From: Hymenobacter sp. YC55
Lineage (GTDB): Bacteria > Bacteroidota > Bacteroidia > Cytophagales > Hymenobacteraceae
Direction: 5' to 3'
Assembly: GCF_029433095.1 (NCBI RefSeq)
Contig: NZ_JARNTX010000003.1
Span: forward strand, 372,001 to 436,000
DNA: 64,000 nucleotides
In this document: piece by piece, positions 7,613-16,484 of the stretch
Numbering within the stretch: the first letter of the stretch is position 1
Layout of the letters: every line of letters starts with the position of its first letter
Notes under the pieces: generated by a model
Database searches by the model: none
Seen by the model: only the letters and a program-made list of their open reading frames with translations
What the model was told of the DNA's origin: nothing
Translations under genes and position numbers: made by a program

Positions 7613-8956
7613 TTATACGGCGGAAGCGTCGGGACTAAAAGAGGCCAGGGCGGGCGCTAAAACGCCTTTAGCTGCCTCAACAGCGGGTTGCGGCTGCGGG
7701 GCCGAGACACCAGCTGCCAGCCAATTGAGCAGTACGGCCTGCTGCTGCTCGAAGCTATGAATGGGTATTATACTAGGATCAGGCACCATCGGCGACTTAA
7801 AGAATACGCCTAGGGCTTGGGCTACCCCACCTTCTCCCCGACGCTTGGCTAGATCAGCCAGCCGCGCCAGCTCCAAGGCCAGTGGGGCCGCCAAAATCGA
7901 GTCACGGCACAGGAAGTTCACCTTGATCTGCATTTTCTGGCCTAAAAAGCCTTCAATGTCGATGTTGTCCCAGGCCTCTTTGTTGTCGCCGCGTGGCTTG
8001 TAGTAGTGGATATGTACGACGTGGTTGTCGACTTTGTACCCTACTATTTGGTCGAGCACCGAGCCTTTGGTTGTGATTTTCGAAGCCAGCGATTCGGCGT
8101 TGTCCAAGGCCAGCCCGTCGCGGTTGCCGAGGATGTTGGTCGAGAACCAGCCGTCGATGTGCAGGTTGCGAGCGTGCAGGGCCGGGGCAAGCACCGTTTT
8201 CATAAAGGTCTGCCCTGTTTTGCCGTCTTTGCCCGCCACTGGTACGCCGCGCACTTCGGCCAGGCGCAGTAGCGCCGGCGCGTCAGCCGCGCACGAAGGC
8301 GTAAAGTTCACGTAAGGTACATCTTCCAAAATAGCGGCGTAGGCGTAGAGCATGGCCGGGGGAATGCGCTCATCATCAGCCTGAACGGCCGCCTCAAAGG
8401 CTTCCAGGGTGGCAAACAGCGGTAGCGACAAGTCGGGCATGGCCTCGGTGGATGCCAGGTTAAGCACTACCAGCCGCTCGGTGTTTTGTTCTTGGCGGAA
8501 GCGCTGCAAGTCGGCGCGAATAGCTTCTACGGCCGCCGCGTGCGAGCTGACGGTCAGCAGGTGCTGCCCGGTTACGTTGCGGCAAAACCGTACGTTGCCG
8601 ACGGCTGGCCAGGGCCGCAAAGCGCTTAGTTCAGCTTCGGCCGCAGCAAGCTGCTGCGGCTCTAACACGCGGTGCTGACGGGCAGCGGCAGCCAAGTCGT
8701 CGGGGCACAAATCCCAGCCCCCAAATACTAGATTTTCGTAGCCTACAAGTTGGTCGGTGAGAGCGGCTGGTAAGGTAGCCAGCGGCAAGCCCGTGGTGCT
8801 CATGGCGCCGGCACGGAGCAGAGCCACCCCCGCCACGGCCGTGGTGGCGACTGCGCCACCAAGACCTATGATAGCTACTCCTAAGCGACTAGCTTGTTGT
8901 GATTCCGTGCTAAGTAAAGTGGAATTGGAACTAGGGTTGGAAAGAGATACAGGCAT
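7613..8956 (-). CDS. ino1: inositol-3-phosphate synthase
   Basis: A 447-residue protein matching myo-inositol-1(3)-phosphate synthase, which cyclises glucose 6-phosphate to inositol 3-phosphate using bound NAD. Landmarks are the glycine-rich NAD motif GLGGAVATT at ~30, the block GKDGKTGQTFMKT (family consensus G-x-D-x-K-T/S-G-Q-T), DGWFSTNILGNRDG, and the C-terminal KVNFLCRDSILAAPL. The ATG at 8956 is preferred over an upstream codon at 9001, which would add an unsupported extension. It is the first gene of the minus-strand operon, so the pathway probably begins with de novo inositol phosphate. Outside actinobacteria such genes often serve lipid, thiol or ebo-type metabolite pathways. Confidence 0.92.
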   Translation of the reverse strand: MPVSLSNPSSNSTLLSTESQQASRLGVAIIGLGGAVATTAVAGVALLRAGAMSTTGLPLATLPAALTDQLVGYENLVFGGWDLCPDDLAAAARQHRVLEPQQLAAAEAELSALRPWPAVGNVRFCRNVTGQHLLTVSSHAAAVEAIRADLQRFRQEQNTERLVVLNLASTEAMPDLSLPLFATLEAFEAAVQADDERIPPAMLYAYAAILEDVPYVNFTPSCAADAPALLRLAEVRGVPVAGKDGKTGQTFMKTVLAPALHARNLHIDGWFSTNILGNRDGLALDNAESLASKITTKGSVLDQIVGYKVDNHVVHIHYYKPRGDNKEAWDNIDIEGFLGQKMQIKVNFLCRDSILAAPLALELARLADLAKRRGEGGVAQALGVFFKSPMVPDPSIIPIHSFEQQQAVLLNWLAAGVSAPQPQPAVEAAKGVLAPALASFSPDASAV

Positions 8957-9570
8957 GAAAAAATAGGTTTTGGTTGAATGAGCTGGATCAATGCTTTTCA
9001 AGCACGCAGGGCTTATCCAACCAACCTAATTAGCATTTGTTACCCTAAGCTGTTGTTACAGTTGAGCTTACTGCTTATAATAACAATATTTTATACATTA
9101 TTAAGCATATTACTCTCGCAGTTTCTAGAAGCGCGCAGCCCGTGGTTTATTCCACAAAATCACCGCTATATGCGCAAAGTATTGCGTTATCAAGTGAGGG
9201 CCTGATCTTGCCGACGCTCGGGTACGAACTTGGATTGACGACCTGATTGTGGAGTATTTGTCACGCGTTGCTCGTGCCCAAGAATACGTGGATACGCACG
9301 CTGTGCCCTATATTCTGCTCGGTTACACTTATCCATCATTTGCTTGATACCAACGGGAGTTGGTATAAACTCACCTAACAAGGAGCAAAATAACTGGCTG
9401 CGGACGATGTGGAGCAGCTACATCGACCCGCTTGAAACCAGGCTTTGCTGAGGACAAGGTGTAATCGAGGCGTATGCGGTACTTACACGGTAGTCTGCCG
9501 CCAACGTGGGCGCCCGTAAAATGACTACCCCCTGCTACTGGTCACAACTGAGGCATTAAGCGGGGGTGCG
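8957..9570. other. AT-rich intergenic region upstream of the inositol operon
   Basis: About 600 bases without a convincing gene. Positions 9057-9128 are strikingly AT-rich compared with the surrounding GC-rich DNA and are the likely promoter zone for the minus-strand operon starting at 8956, although no good TAnnTTTG box is seen. From 9190 to 9570 only short frames without recognisable domains are present. Confidence 0.4.
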
Positions 9571-9644
9571 TCACGCCCTCTTGCTTCGGAACCCAATAGC
9601 TAATAAGCGGCAAACAGCATACGATGGAATGTTTGCGGCCCATG

Positions 9645-9783
9645 CACAACGGATTTGGTAATCGACGAACTCTAGCGTCACGGTGTAGCCTAAATGATGA
9701 GCCATTGTGCGCAGGTTGGCAAGGTCCGGCGCGGTGTCTTTGCCACTGGTTGAGCGGCATACGTTCAGGACGGCCCACATACC
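9645..9783 (-). pseudogene. serine recombinase (resolvase) N-terminal relic
   Basis: Inside a short minus-strand frame, a stretch of about 45 residues resembles the start of serine resolvases: a hydrophobic strand, then RSTSGKDTAPDLANLRTM, then GYTVTLEFVD. Intact family members read Y-x-R-V-S-T with the catalytic Ser, then an N-x-x-x-L helix and a second strand. Here the first motif is degraded (NVCRSTS) and no catalytic core or helix-turn-helix follows. It is best read as a decayed fragment of a mobile-element recombinase. The similarity is short, so the call is tentative. Confidence 0.4.
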
Positions 9784-9953
9784 AGCACCCAGCTCAACGT
9801 GGGGACGTGCCGTTGTAATGTGTGCGGAAAGGCGCGAAACGTGGCCGCCTGCTTTGCAAACAAACTGATTGTGCCAAGAAATAATGCGCAACCTAGCAGC
9901 CGCCGCTCAGCTGAAGGGACCTTAGTTGCGGGTCCCCGGTCAGAAAAGGCTCT

Positions 9954-10358
9954 TCACGCTGACGCCCGCAGCCATGCTTCGGCCGCCGCGGGCGAGTCGA
10001 AAAAACGGCTGCAAATACCATAGCGGTAAAGGCCTTGCCGACAAACATCGACGGCCTGCAAGCGTACCTCTAGTGACCGCGCCGTCACTATGGCCACGTG
10101 GGTTAGGTGCGGCCCCCCGCCTGCCTGCGTGAGCCAGATGGCGAGCAGCCAGCCCATATACTCTTCGGTGGCGATGGCACGCTGCCGTTGATCGGTCAGC
10201 AACTTGCGGTAGCCAGTGCGTTGCAACAGGCCCAGCACGTGCGTAAACACCACCTGTGCGGCTTGCGAATCCTTCGACTCTGGTCCCCAAACCAAGTGAA
10301 TATACCCTTCCAAACAAACCCGTAACTCCCCGGCCGGCAGAACAATGAGCTTCTCCAT
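9954..10358 (-). CDS. STAS/SpoIIAA-like small protein
   Basis: A 134-residue protein with no signal peptide. The pattern resembles the STAS/SpoIIAA-like proteins common in Hymenobacter and relatives: a short N-terminal strand region, YRKLLTDQRQRA in the middle (compare V-L-x-D-x-R) and a C-terminal FFDSPAAAEAWL helix, as in xFxxxxxAxxWL of that group. Such proteins are usually uncharacterised and may act as partner-switch or sensor modules. The ATG at 10358 fits the typical length. It stands alone, with about 440 bases to the next gene on one side. Confidence 0.65.
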   Translation of the reverse strand: MEKLIVLPAGELRVCLEGYIHLVWGPESKDSQAAQVVFTHVLGLLQRTGYRKLLTDQRQRAIATEEYMGWLLAIWLTQAGGGPHLTHVAIVTARSLEVRLQAVDVCRQGLYRYGICSRFFDSPAAAEAWLRASA

Positions 10359-10797
10359 AGGTGACGAGTGAAAAAGGAATTAGCAGCTGACATCAGCCAG
10401 CCATAACCCGATAAAAGGCGCTTTTCTTCACGAAAAAAACCGGCGTGGCCTAAGTACCAGCCCTGGCATCTAGCGCAAGCAGCTTGTCGGGTGACCATTC
10501 GACAGCCGGTTCCGAGCAATATACGCGCGCCGGGTACGGGTTGTTTTCGCGCCTCTCCTTGGCTTCCTCCAGATCCCACACATAGAGCAAGCGGGCGATT
10601 AGTTGCCGGCGCGGACGTTGCTAGGTTTGCGCAAGACAAAGCGTTTGTGTTATTCCAGTTACTGCCGCGAACAGGCCTCTACTGAACGCTCTATTCCTCT
10701 TGACCAGCTTGTTGGCCTCCTAGCATTTAAACCAGTTAAAGAAGAGGGGGAGAGGGGGTGCCTTGCGCAGCGGCACCAACAGCGGCACTGTTAGGGC
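10359..10797. other. intergenic region, no gene recognised
   Basis: About 440 bases between the STAS-like gene and bshB1. The frames present have no recognisable domain. A nine-base direct repeat (CAGCGGCAC) lies just beyond the bshB1 stop codon, but no hairpin with a T-run is seen, so the end of the bshB1 operon transcript is not marked. Confidence 0.4.
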
Positions 10798-11532
10798 TCA
10801 TTTTAGCAGAAACAGATCGTCTAACCCCATGGGCCGGCGGCTGGTGTAGCCTTCCGCAAACTGAACGCCGATGTAGCTGCCTAGCTCCCGGTTGCGGGCT
10901 TCGAGTATTCCCAGAAAGTTGGGCGTGGAAATGTAGGTGTTGGTTTCGTCGGTGGCATATTCGGGATGGTAGAACTGGCTGCGGAAGGCGGTGAGGGCCG
11001 CCAGCTTCAGCTCCCAGAAATCAGAGATGTCCACTACAATATCGGGGCGGACGTAGCTGTTGTGAATGGCTTGGAGCAGCAGCCGGGGCCGCCAGGGCGC
11101 CTGCGCTTCGCCGTCCCACTCGGTTTGCACTTTCGGCAAGCCGGCCAGAAAGGCGGCGTCGTGCACGAGGTCGGCGGCGCGGCCGTGGTCGGGGTGCCGG
11201 TCGATGTTGGGGTTGGTAAGAATCAGCTCGGGTTGGAAGCGGCGAATCACCTCGATGATGCGGCGCTGGTGCTCTTCGTCGTTGCGGAAAAATCCGTCGC
11301 GCATGCGCAGGTTTTCGCGCACCTGCAACCCCAGAAGGCGGGCGGCTTCTGCGGCTTCTTTGTCGCGCAGTTCGGCCGAGCCCCGGGAGCCCAATTCGCC
11401 CCGCGTCAGGTCAACCACCCCTACCTTCCGGCCGGCCGCAGCGTGGCGCAGCAACGTGCCGGCGCAGCCTAGTTCGGCGTCGTCGGGGTGGGCGGCTAGC
11501 ATCAGCAAATCAAGCTTTGTTGCAACTTCCAT
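10798..11532 (-). CDS. bshB1: bacillithiol biosynthesis deacetylase BshB1
   Basis: A 244-residue PIG-L family zinc deacetylase closely following the BshB1 pattern: AAHPDDAELGCAGT near the start (metal ligands His-x-Asp-Asp), DLTRGELGSRG, NIDRHPDHGRAADLV with the third ligand, and RSQFYHPEYATDETNTYIS in the C-terminal half. BshB removes the acetyl group from N-acetylglucosaminyl-malate in bacillithiol synthesis, so the host probably makes this thiol. ATG at 11532 is preferred to a TTG further upstream. It lies at the end of an operon otherwise encoding SusC/SusD, DoxX-like proteins, an oxidoreductase, a YeiH-type exporter and carbonic anhydrase, an unusual place for a core thiol gene. Confidence 0.9.
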   Translation of the reverse strand: MEVATKLDLLMLAAHPDDAELGCAGTLLRHAAAGRKVGVVDLTRGELGSRGSAELRDKEAAEAARLLGLQVRENLRMRDGFFRNDEEHQRRIIEVIRRFQPELILTNPNIDRHPDHGRAADLVHDAAFLAGLPKVQTEWDGEAQAPWRPRLLLQAIHNSYVRPDIVVDISDFWELKLAALTAFRSQFYHPEYATDETNTYISTPNFLGILEARNRELGSYIGVQFAEGYTSRRPMGLDDLFLLK

Positions 11533-11553
11533 CAATAACAAGCAAATGGGTAT

Positions 11554-11988
11554 TTAGCTCACTGAGTGGCGGCTAGGCGACACCTCCAGCAGTTGGTTGT
11601 GGCGCACATCGTACACGTAGCCAAATACCTGCACCTCCGCCGGAACGTGCGGGTGCTGCTGGACGCGGATTAAATCAGCGGCCACCGCCTTCGTCAGATC
11701 TGAGAAAGAAGCCGGCACGAGTGCTACAACGGCAGGCGTTTCGTCGGACAGCACGGCGGCCAGGTCGGCATCGGGTAGGCGCACGCCGCAGTCGGTGTGC
11801 TGAATGAGAAACCATTCGCGGGTGCCGAATACTTGGTGGGAAAGCAGCAGTGCCTGCAAGGTTTCGTCGGTGACGCGACCGCCGGCGTTGCGCAGGACGT
11901 GGGCGCTGCCTTCGGGCACGCCCAACAGCCGCGTGGGGTCGAGGCGGGCATCCATGCAGGTAAGAATAGCGAAGCGACGAGAAGACAC
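11554..11988 (-). CDS. beta-class carbonic anhydrase
   Basis: The conserved block FAILTCMDARLDP contains the Cys and the Asp-Arg dyad of beta-carbonic anhydrases; HTDCG supplies the His and second Cys zinc ligands, and VLRNAGGRVTDETL is also characteristic. The enzyme interconverts CO2 and bicarbonate. The start is uncertain: from a GTG at 11988 the protein has 144 residues and begins right before the first zinc motif, about 25 residues shorter than usual. The open frame continues into the 3' end of the exporter gene, so an upstream non-ATG start overlapping it is possible. It is 21 bases from the bshB1 start and likely co-transcribed. Confidence 0.8.
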   Translation of the reverse strand: MSSRRFAILTCMDARLDPTRLLGVPEGSAHVLRNAGGRVTDETLQALLLSHQVFGTREWFLIQHTDCGVRLPDADLAAVLSDETPAVVALVPASFSDLTKAVAADLIRVQQHPHVPAEVQVFGYVYDVRHNQLLEVSPSRHSVS

Positions 11989-12026
11989 AGCAGGGTGGGT
12001 TTGAAAGGGAAAAAGTCCGGTCCGAG

Positions 12027-13304
12027 CTAGCGGAACAGGAAGTAGGCGATGAGCAGGGTGACGAAGATGTTGAAGGTTTGGGCCAGCAAGAAGGCGTAGA
12101 GGGGCTTCTTGTTTTCGTGCTTGAACAGGTCCTTGAAGTTGGTTTCCAGCCCGATGCTGGTGAAAGCCAGTGCAAACCACAGCCCTTGGGCACTTTTCAA
12201 CCCGCCCTTCACGGCCTCGGTAGTGGCGGGTGCCAGAACAAAGGAGAACAGCAGCGAAGCCGCTACGAAGCCCAGCACGAACTTGGGAAACCGCTCCCAA
12301 ATGACGCCCAGCGTGGGTTTGGTGCCCGGCTCGGTGGCGTTGGGGTGCTGGGTGTAGGTCCAGTACAAGGAAATAGCGAAGGCCGCCAGCCCGAGCAGCA
12401 CGTTCTGCGAGAACTTCACAATAGTGCTGATTTTCAGGGCTTCCTCGCCTACCAGCGTGCCCGAAGCCACTACGGCCCCCGTGGTATCGATGCTGCCGCC
12501 GAGCCAGGCCCCGGTAACTTGCTGCGAAAGGCCCAGCCAGTGCGCCGCGTAGGGCATGAGCAGCATCATGGGAATGGCCGTGATGAGCACCAGCGAAATA
12601 ACGTAGGACAGCTTTTTGCCGTCGCCTTTAATAGCGCCCGCCGTGGCAATGGCCGCCGACACCCCGCAGATGGATACGGCGCTGGAAATCATCATGGTTA
12701 ACTCCTCGTCTACGCCGAGCCGGCGGCACAGCCAAAACGCGAAGTACCACACCGACAGCACCACCACCAACGCCTGCACCAGCCCCAACGAACCGGCCTT
12801 CAGAATGTCGGTGAAGATGACGCTGGTACCGAGCAGCACCAACCCGATTTTCACGAATAGCTCGGTGCTGAGCGTGGCCCGCAGCCAGTCGGGCAGCCCG
12901 AACACGTTGCCGATGAGCAGGCCAGCCAACAAGCTAAAAATTACCGCTTCCAGCCCCAGACTGCGTGCCGTTTTGCTACCGGCGGCTATTAGCGCCACCA
13001 GCGTGAGCAGATACACCGTAGGAAACCCCAGCGCGTAGTTTTTGAGGGAGCGGTTGGTGAGCCAAGCGCCCACCGCGCCCACGGCCGCCAGATAAACGAA
13101 CTGGGTGACAATGAGCAGTAAGTTGGCCGGACTCAGCACTTTGCTGGTAAGGTCAGAGGCAGTATCCCAGTTGAACACGGGCACGGCGAACGGCAAACCG
13201 GACAACGAAAGCCCAATCAGCAAGGCGCCCAGCACCACTACCACCCAGTCTTCGTGCAGGGTGAAAGCGGGCGTGGCAGAGGCGGTTTTAACGGCAGTTG
13301 ACAA
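12027..13304 (-). CDS. YeiH-family putative sulfate exporter
   Basis: A 425-residue polytopic inner-membrane protein with roughly ten hydrophobic segments. It carries the YeiH/UPF0324 signatures: LGTSVIFTDIL, MISSAVSICGVSAAIATAGAIK and GSIDTTGAVVASGTLVGEEAL. The family is annotated as putative sulfate exporters, with limited experimental support. The first codon is TTG at 13304, since no ATG lies near the predicted N-terminus. It lies 33 bases after the FAD oxidoreductase gene within the SusC-to-bshB1 operon. In that context it could release sulfite or sulfate formed by oxidation of an imported compound; this is inferred from the neighbours. Confidence 0.88.
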   Translation of the reverse strand: MSTAVKTASATPAFTLHEDWVVVVLGALLIGLSLSGLPFAVPVFNWDTASDLTSKVLSPANLLLIVTQFVYLAAVGAVGAWLTNRSLKNYALGFPTVYLLTLVALIAAGSKTARSLGLEAVIFSLLAGLLIGNVFGLPDWLRATLSTELFVKIGLVLLGTSVIFTDILKAGSLGLVQALVVVLSVWYFAFWLCRRLGVDEELTMMISSAVSICGVSAAIATAGAIKGDGKKLSYVISLVLITAIPMMLLMPYAAHWLGLSQQVTGAWLGGSIDTTGAVVASGTLVGEEALKISTIVKFSQNVLLGLAAFAISLYWTYTQHPNATEPGTKPTLGVIWERFPKFVLGFVAASLLFSFVLAPATTEAVKGGLKSAQGLWFALAFTSIGLETNFKDLFKHENKKPLYAFLLAQTFNIFVTLLIAYFLFR

Positions 13305-13337
13305 AGTAGAGAAGAATCGAGAAAAGAAGAAAAGCGG

Positions 13338-14816
13338 CTACTGGTTGACCAGCGCCGGCAGGGTAGTTTCCTGGTAAAGCGGGGGCGGCGTCAGGTTGAA
13401 CACATCGCGGAGGGCGCGGCTAGCGGCGTGGTAGCCGCACATGCCGTGCACGCCCCCGCCGGGCGGGGTGGCCGACGAACATAAATACAGCCCCGCCTGC
13501 GAGGTTCGGTAAGGCGAGGCGCGCAACGCCGGCCGGGTGAAAAGTTGAGTAAGGTCGAGCAAGCCGCCGTTGATGTCGCCGCCCACGTAGTTGGGGTTGT
13601 AAGCTTCTAGTTGGGCTGTATTGAAGGTGTGGCGCCCGATGATCCGCTCCCGGAACCCGGGCGCAAACCGTTCCACCTGCTGTTCAATAGCGGTGATCAT
13701 GTCCTGGGTAGAGCCGTTCGGGACGTGGCAGTAGGCCCAGGCGGTGTGCTGACCAGCGGGGGCGCGGGTGTCGTCGAACAGGCTTTGCTGGGCCAGCAGC
13801 ACAATGGGCTTGGCGGGGTGCTGGCCGGCGGCGCTGGCTTTTTCGCCGGCGGCAATTTCTTCCAGCGTACCGCCTAAGTGCACCGTACCCGCTTGCCGGC
13901 ACCCTGCGGCTGCAAACGGAATCGGCCCGTCCAGCGCCCAATCCACCTTGAACACGCCCATGCCGTAGCGGTAGCGCCGCAACTGCCACTGGTAGATGCC
14001 GGAGAGCTTGTGCCCGGCCAGTTGCAGCAATTGAGCCGGCGTTACGTCCAGCAGCACCACTTTGGCCGAGGGCAACTGCGAAAGAGACCGAACAAACGTG
14101 CCGGTTTCAATCTGTCCGCCCAGCGCCACAAAGTACGCGGCCAGCGCATCGGCAATCTGCTGGGAGCCGCCTTTGGGCAGCGGCCAGCCCTTGCGGTGGG
14201 CGGCCGTCAGCAGCACCAAGCCAATAGCCGAAGTGGTTAGGTTTTCCAGCGGCTGAATGGCGTGGGCGGCCATGCCAGCAAACAAGCCCCGCGCTTCTTT
14301 GGTCTGGAACCGTTTCACGAGGGCCGTGGCGGGCAACAGAGCCGAGAGGCCAAAGCGGGCCATATCCAGCGGGTGCTTGGGCACGTGCAGCGGGGCCAGT
14401 ACGTCGGGGGCCAGGTTCGGCCAGCTTTCAACGAGCGGCGCCAACAGTTCCTGGTACGCCCGCTCATCAGGCCCCAAGCGCCGAGCCGTATCAGCCAAGG
14501 AATTGACCACCGTGGCGGCCGTGCCATCGTCGAAGGGGTGGGCGGCGGCCACCGGGGGCGTAATGTACTCCAGGCCGTAGTGGGCGAGCGGCAAAGTCTG
14601 GAAAAAGGGCGAGGCGGCCGCCAACGGGTGAATGGCCGAGCAGATGTCGTGGTGGAAACCGGGCAGGGTGAGCTCCGCCGCGCGCAGGCCGCCGCCCAAC
14701 TCCTTCTTGCCTTCGAGCAGCAGCACCGACAAGCCGGCCTGTTGCAGCACAATGGCCGCCGCCAGCCCATTGGGGCCCGAGCCCACTACTACCGCATCAA
14801 CCTTAGGTTTGCTCAT
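13338..14816 (-). CDS. NAD(P)/FAD-dependent oxidoreductase (phytoene dehydrogenase-like)
   Basis: A 492-residue flavoprotein. It opens with the dinucleotide-binding motif VVVGSGPNGLAAAIVL, followed by LLLEGKKELGGGLR, as in CrtI/phytoene-desaturase relatives, and ends with GVHGMCGYHAASRAL, the second FAD-contacting block of that superfamily. ATG at 14816 lies five bases after the stop of the upstream DoxX-like gene; a longer reading overlaps that gene and has non-protein-like composition. Homologues in this branch are mostly uncharacterised and need not act on carotenoids, and no carotenoid genes accompany it. Together with two DoxX-like membrane proteins it may form part of a membrane electron-transfer route. 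Confidence 0.85.
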   Translation of the reverse strand: MSKPKVDAVVVGSGPNGLAAAIVLQQAGLSVLLLEGKKELGGGLRAAELTLPGFHHDICSAIHPLAAASPFFQTLPLAHYGLEYITPPVAAAHPFDDGTAATVVNSLADTARRLGPDERAYQELLAPLVESWPNLAPDVLAPLHVPKHPLDMARFGLSALLPATALVKRFQTKEARGLFAGMAAHAIQPLENLTTSAIGLVLLTAAHRKGWPLPKGGSQQIADALAAYFVALGGQIETGTFVRSLSQLPSAKVVLLDVTPAQLLQLAGHKLSGIYQWQLRRYRYGMGVFKVDWALDGPIPFAAAGCRQAGTVHLGGTLEEIAAGEKASAAGQHPAKPIVLLAQQSLFDDTRAPAGQHTAWAYCHVPNGSTQDMITAIEQQVERFAPGFRERIIGRHTFNTAQLEAYNPNYVGGDINGGLLDLTQLFTRPALRASPYRTSQAGLYLCSSATPPGGGVHGMCGYHAASRALRDVFNLTPPPLYQETTLPALVNQ

Positions 14817-14821
14817 TGGAA

Positions 14822-16456
14822 TTAGTATTGGCCGGCCGACAACGTCGATTCCGACAAGGTGTACTTGTGGTCTACGCGCGTGAGCACCACATAGAGGGAA
14901 TCTTTCCGCTCGTTGAGGCCGCGCAGCACCACGCGCCGACCCCCGTCGGTGGTGTGGTAGGTAAGGGTCATTCGGTCGCGCTGCTCGGGTTTTTGCTCGG
15001 TTTTGATGCCCCGCTCGCGCCGGGTACTTAGAGCCGCCGGGTTGATTTTGTAGGTCTCGTCGCCGATGCGGGCCTGAGCCGCGGCCGGAATCCATCCGGC
15101 CAGCGAGGCCTGGTATTGGGCCGACGAGTTGGCGCCCGGCTTTTCCCGCGCCTGGCCGCGCCGACCTTCTTTGCCGGTCAGCACCTTGCTTTGCAGGTAG
15201 AGCGTGTGGGTTTGCGGGTCGGCGTCGTAGTAGAATACGCGCTGTCCGCCGGCCAGCCCCGTGGTTTCAAAGGTGCGGTTGATGTCGCGCATGGGCGAGC
15301 CGCCGCCGTTGGAGAGGTCGAGCTTGTGAGGCCGGTTCACTTTGTACGTGAAGCTGGTCCACTTCTCGAAGGTGGCTTGCTGCCAGCGCATACTATCGAG
15401 CGGCGAGTACGGCAGCACCCGCCCGTTTAGTTGAAACTCGGTTACGTTGTAGAACCCGCGCAACTCGGTGATGCCCTTCTGGGCCGGTTGCTTGTAGGGG
15501 TCGTAGGTGAAATTGAGGTATTCCAGATACGTCAGATACACCAGAAAAATGCCGATGGTAGCTACTTTCAGCCCCAATCGGGTGAAGCGCAGCCAGGCTG
15601 CCCTGAACTGCGGATAGTAGTGCTGCGGCACCGTGTATTGCTCCCGAATCAAAAGGTTGTAGAGGTTGGGCACGTCCTGCACCAGCAGGAAAGCGGCCAG
15701 CAGCACGAAGTAGGAGCTATACACGTGCACGCCCCCGTCGTAGGCGAAGTTCACGAACACGATGTCGCCGAGGGCCCCGAGCAGCAGGGCCGCGCCGAGG
15801 AAGGTGGTGCGCCGGAAGAACAGCAGCGTGCCAGCCAGCAGCTCCACCACACCAGTAAACACCTGGTACCAGGGCACAATCCCGATTTGCAGCCAGAAGA
15901 TTTTCTGGGCCGTCATGTCGCCAAAGTCGCTGTTGAGCAAGCCGATGGAGGGGTACGGCATCTGAGTCGGAAACACCTTGGTGAAGCCGAAGCCGATGAT
16001 GCCAATGCCCGCCCGGAAGCGCACGATTACGCGCAGCCAGTAGTAGAGCACTTCGTACTCTTGCTGTTTGCGGGACAGCAGCGTCCAGACTAGGCCAATA
16101 AGCAGGGCCACGCCCAAGGCAATAAACCAGTTGCCGTAGCCAAGCAGGGCCGGCGCGCCCCCTTCGCCCCCACCGCCCCGGAGGAAGAACGAGGGCGAGA
16201 AACGGGCAATGTCGTACACGTCGCGGTAGTGCCCGTGCAGCCAGTCGATGGTGAGCAAGTTTTTGTACCAGCCCAAGTCGCTCGGCAACGAGAGCAGGAT
16301 GAAAAACGGAAACGCCACCCGAAACAGCACCCGCTGCCAGGGTTGCCAGGGCCGGCGGGCCAGCGCGGTTTTAATTGGCGGCGCGTACCCGGAGCGACCA
16401 GCCGTAGCCAGCGGAACGTCTGGCCGGGGCTGTGCGGTAAAAGAAGTAACGGACAT
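14822..16456 (-). CDS. DoxX-like integral membrane protein (copy 2)
   Basis: A 544-residue protein with several transmembrane helices in the first ~330 residues and a hydrophilic C-terminal region. The helical part contains YYWLRVIVRFRAGIGIIGFGFTKVFPTQMPYPS and later WYQVFTGVVELLAGTLLFFRRTTFLGA, typical of large Bacteroidota DoxX-like proteins. DoxX/DoxD relatives include subunits of thiosulfate:quinone oxidoreductase and thiol-linked redox proteins, but the function of this type is unknown. It is a diverged tandem paralogue of the next gene upstream. The C-terminal part is probably extracytoplasmic and here contains a long Arg/Glu-rich insert absent from the partner. Confidence 0.75.
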   Translation of the reverse strand: MSVTSFTAQPRPDVPLATAGRSGYAPPIKTALARRPWQPWQRVLFRVAFPFFILLSLPSDLGWYKNLLTIDWLHGHYRDVYDIARFSPSFFLRGGGGEGGAPALLGYGNWFIALGVALLIGLVWTLLSRKQQEYEVLYYWLRVIVRFRAGIGIIGFGFTKVFPTQMPYPSIGLLNSDFGDMTAQKIFWLQIGIVPWYQVFTGVVELLAGTLLFFRRTTFLGAALLLGALGDIVFVNFAYDGGVHVYSSYFVLLAAFLLVQDVPNLYNLLIREQYTVPQHYYPQFRAAWLRFTRLGLKVATIGIFLVYLTYLEYLNFTYDPYKQPAQKGITELRGFYNVTEFQLNGRVLPYSPLDSMRWQQATFEKWTSFTYKVNRPHKLDLSNGGGSPMRDINRTFETTGLAGGQRVFYYDADPQTHTLYLQSKVLTGKEGRRGQAREKPGANSSAQYQASLAGWIPAAAQARIGDETYKINPAALSTRRERGIKTEQKPEQRDRMTLTYHTTDGGRRVVLRGLNERKDSLYVVLTRVDHKYTLSESTLSAGQY

Positions 16457-16484
16457 CGAGACAGGCGTTTTCAGGTAAAGGATA

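Noticed and set aside
6661..8956. Assignment of the region as an ebo metabolite-export cluster
   Set aside because: Inositol synthase and a TIM-barrel isomerase can occur in ebo clusters, but no UbiA-like prenyltransferase, 3-dehydroquinate synthase-like gene or EboA domain is present.
14817..15095. N-terminal extension of the FAD oxidoreductase
   Set aside because: It overlaps the 3' end of the DoxX-like gene and has non-protein-like composition; the Rossmann motif begins right after the ATG at 14816.
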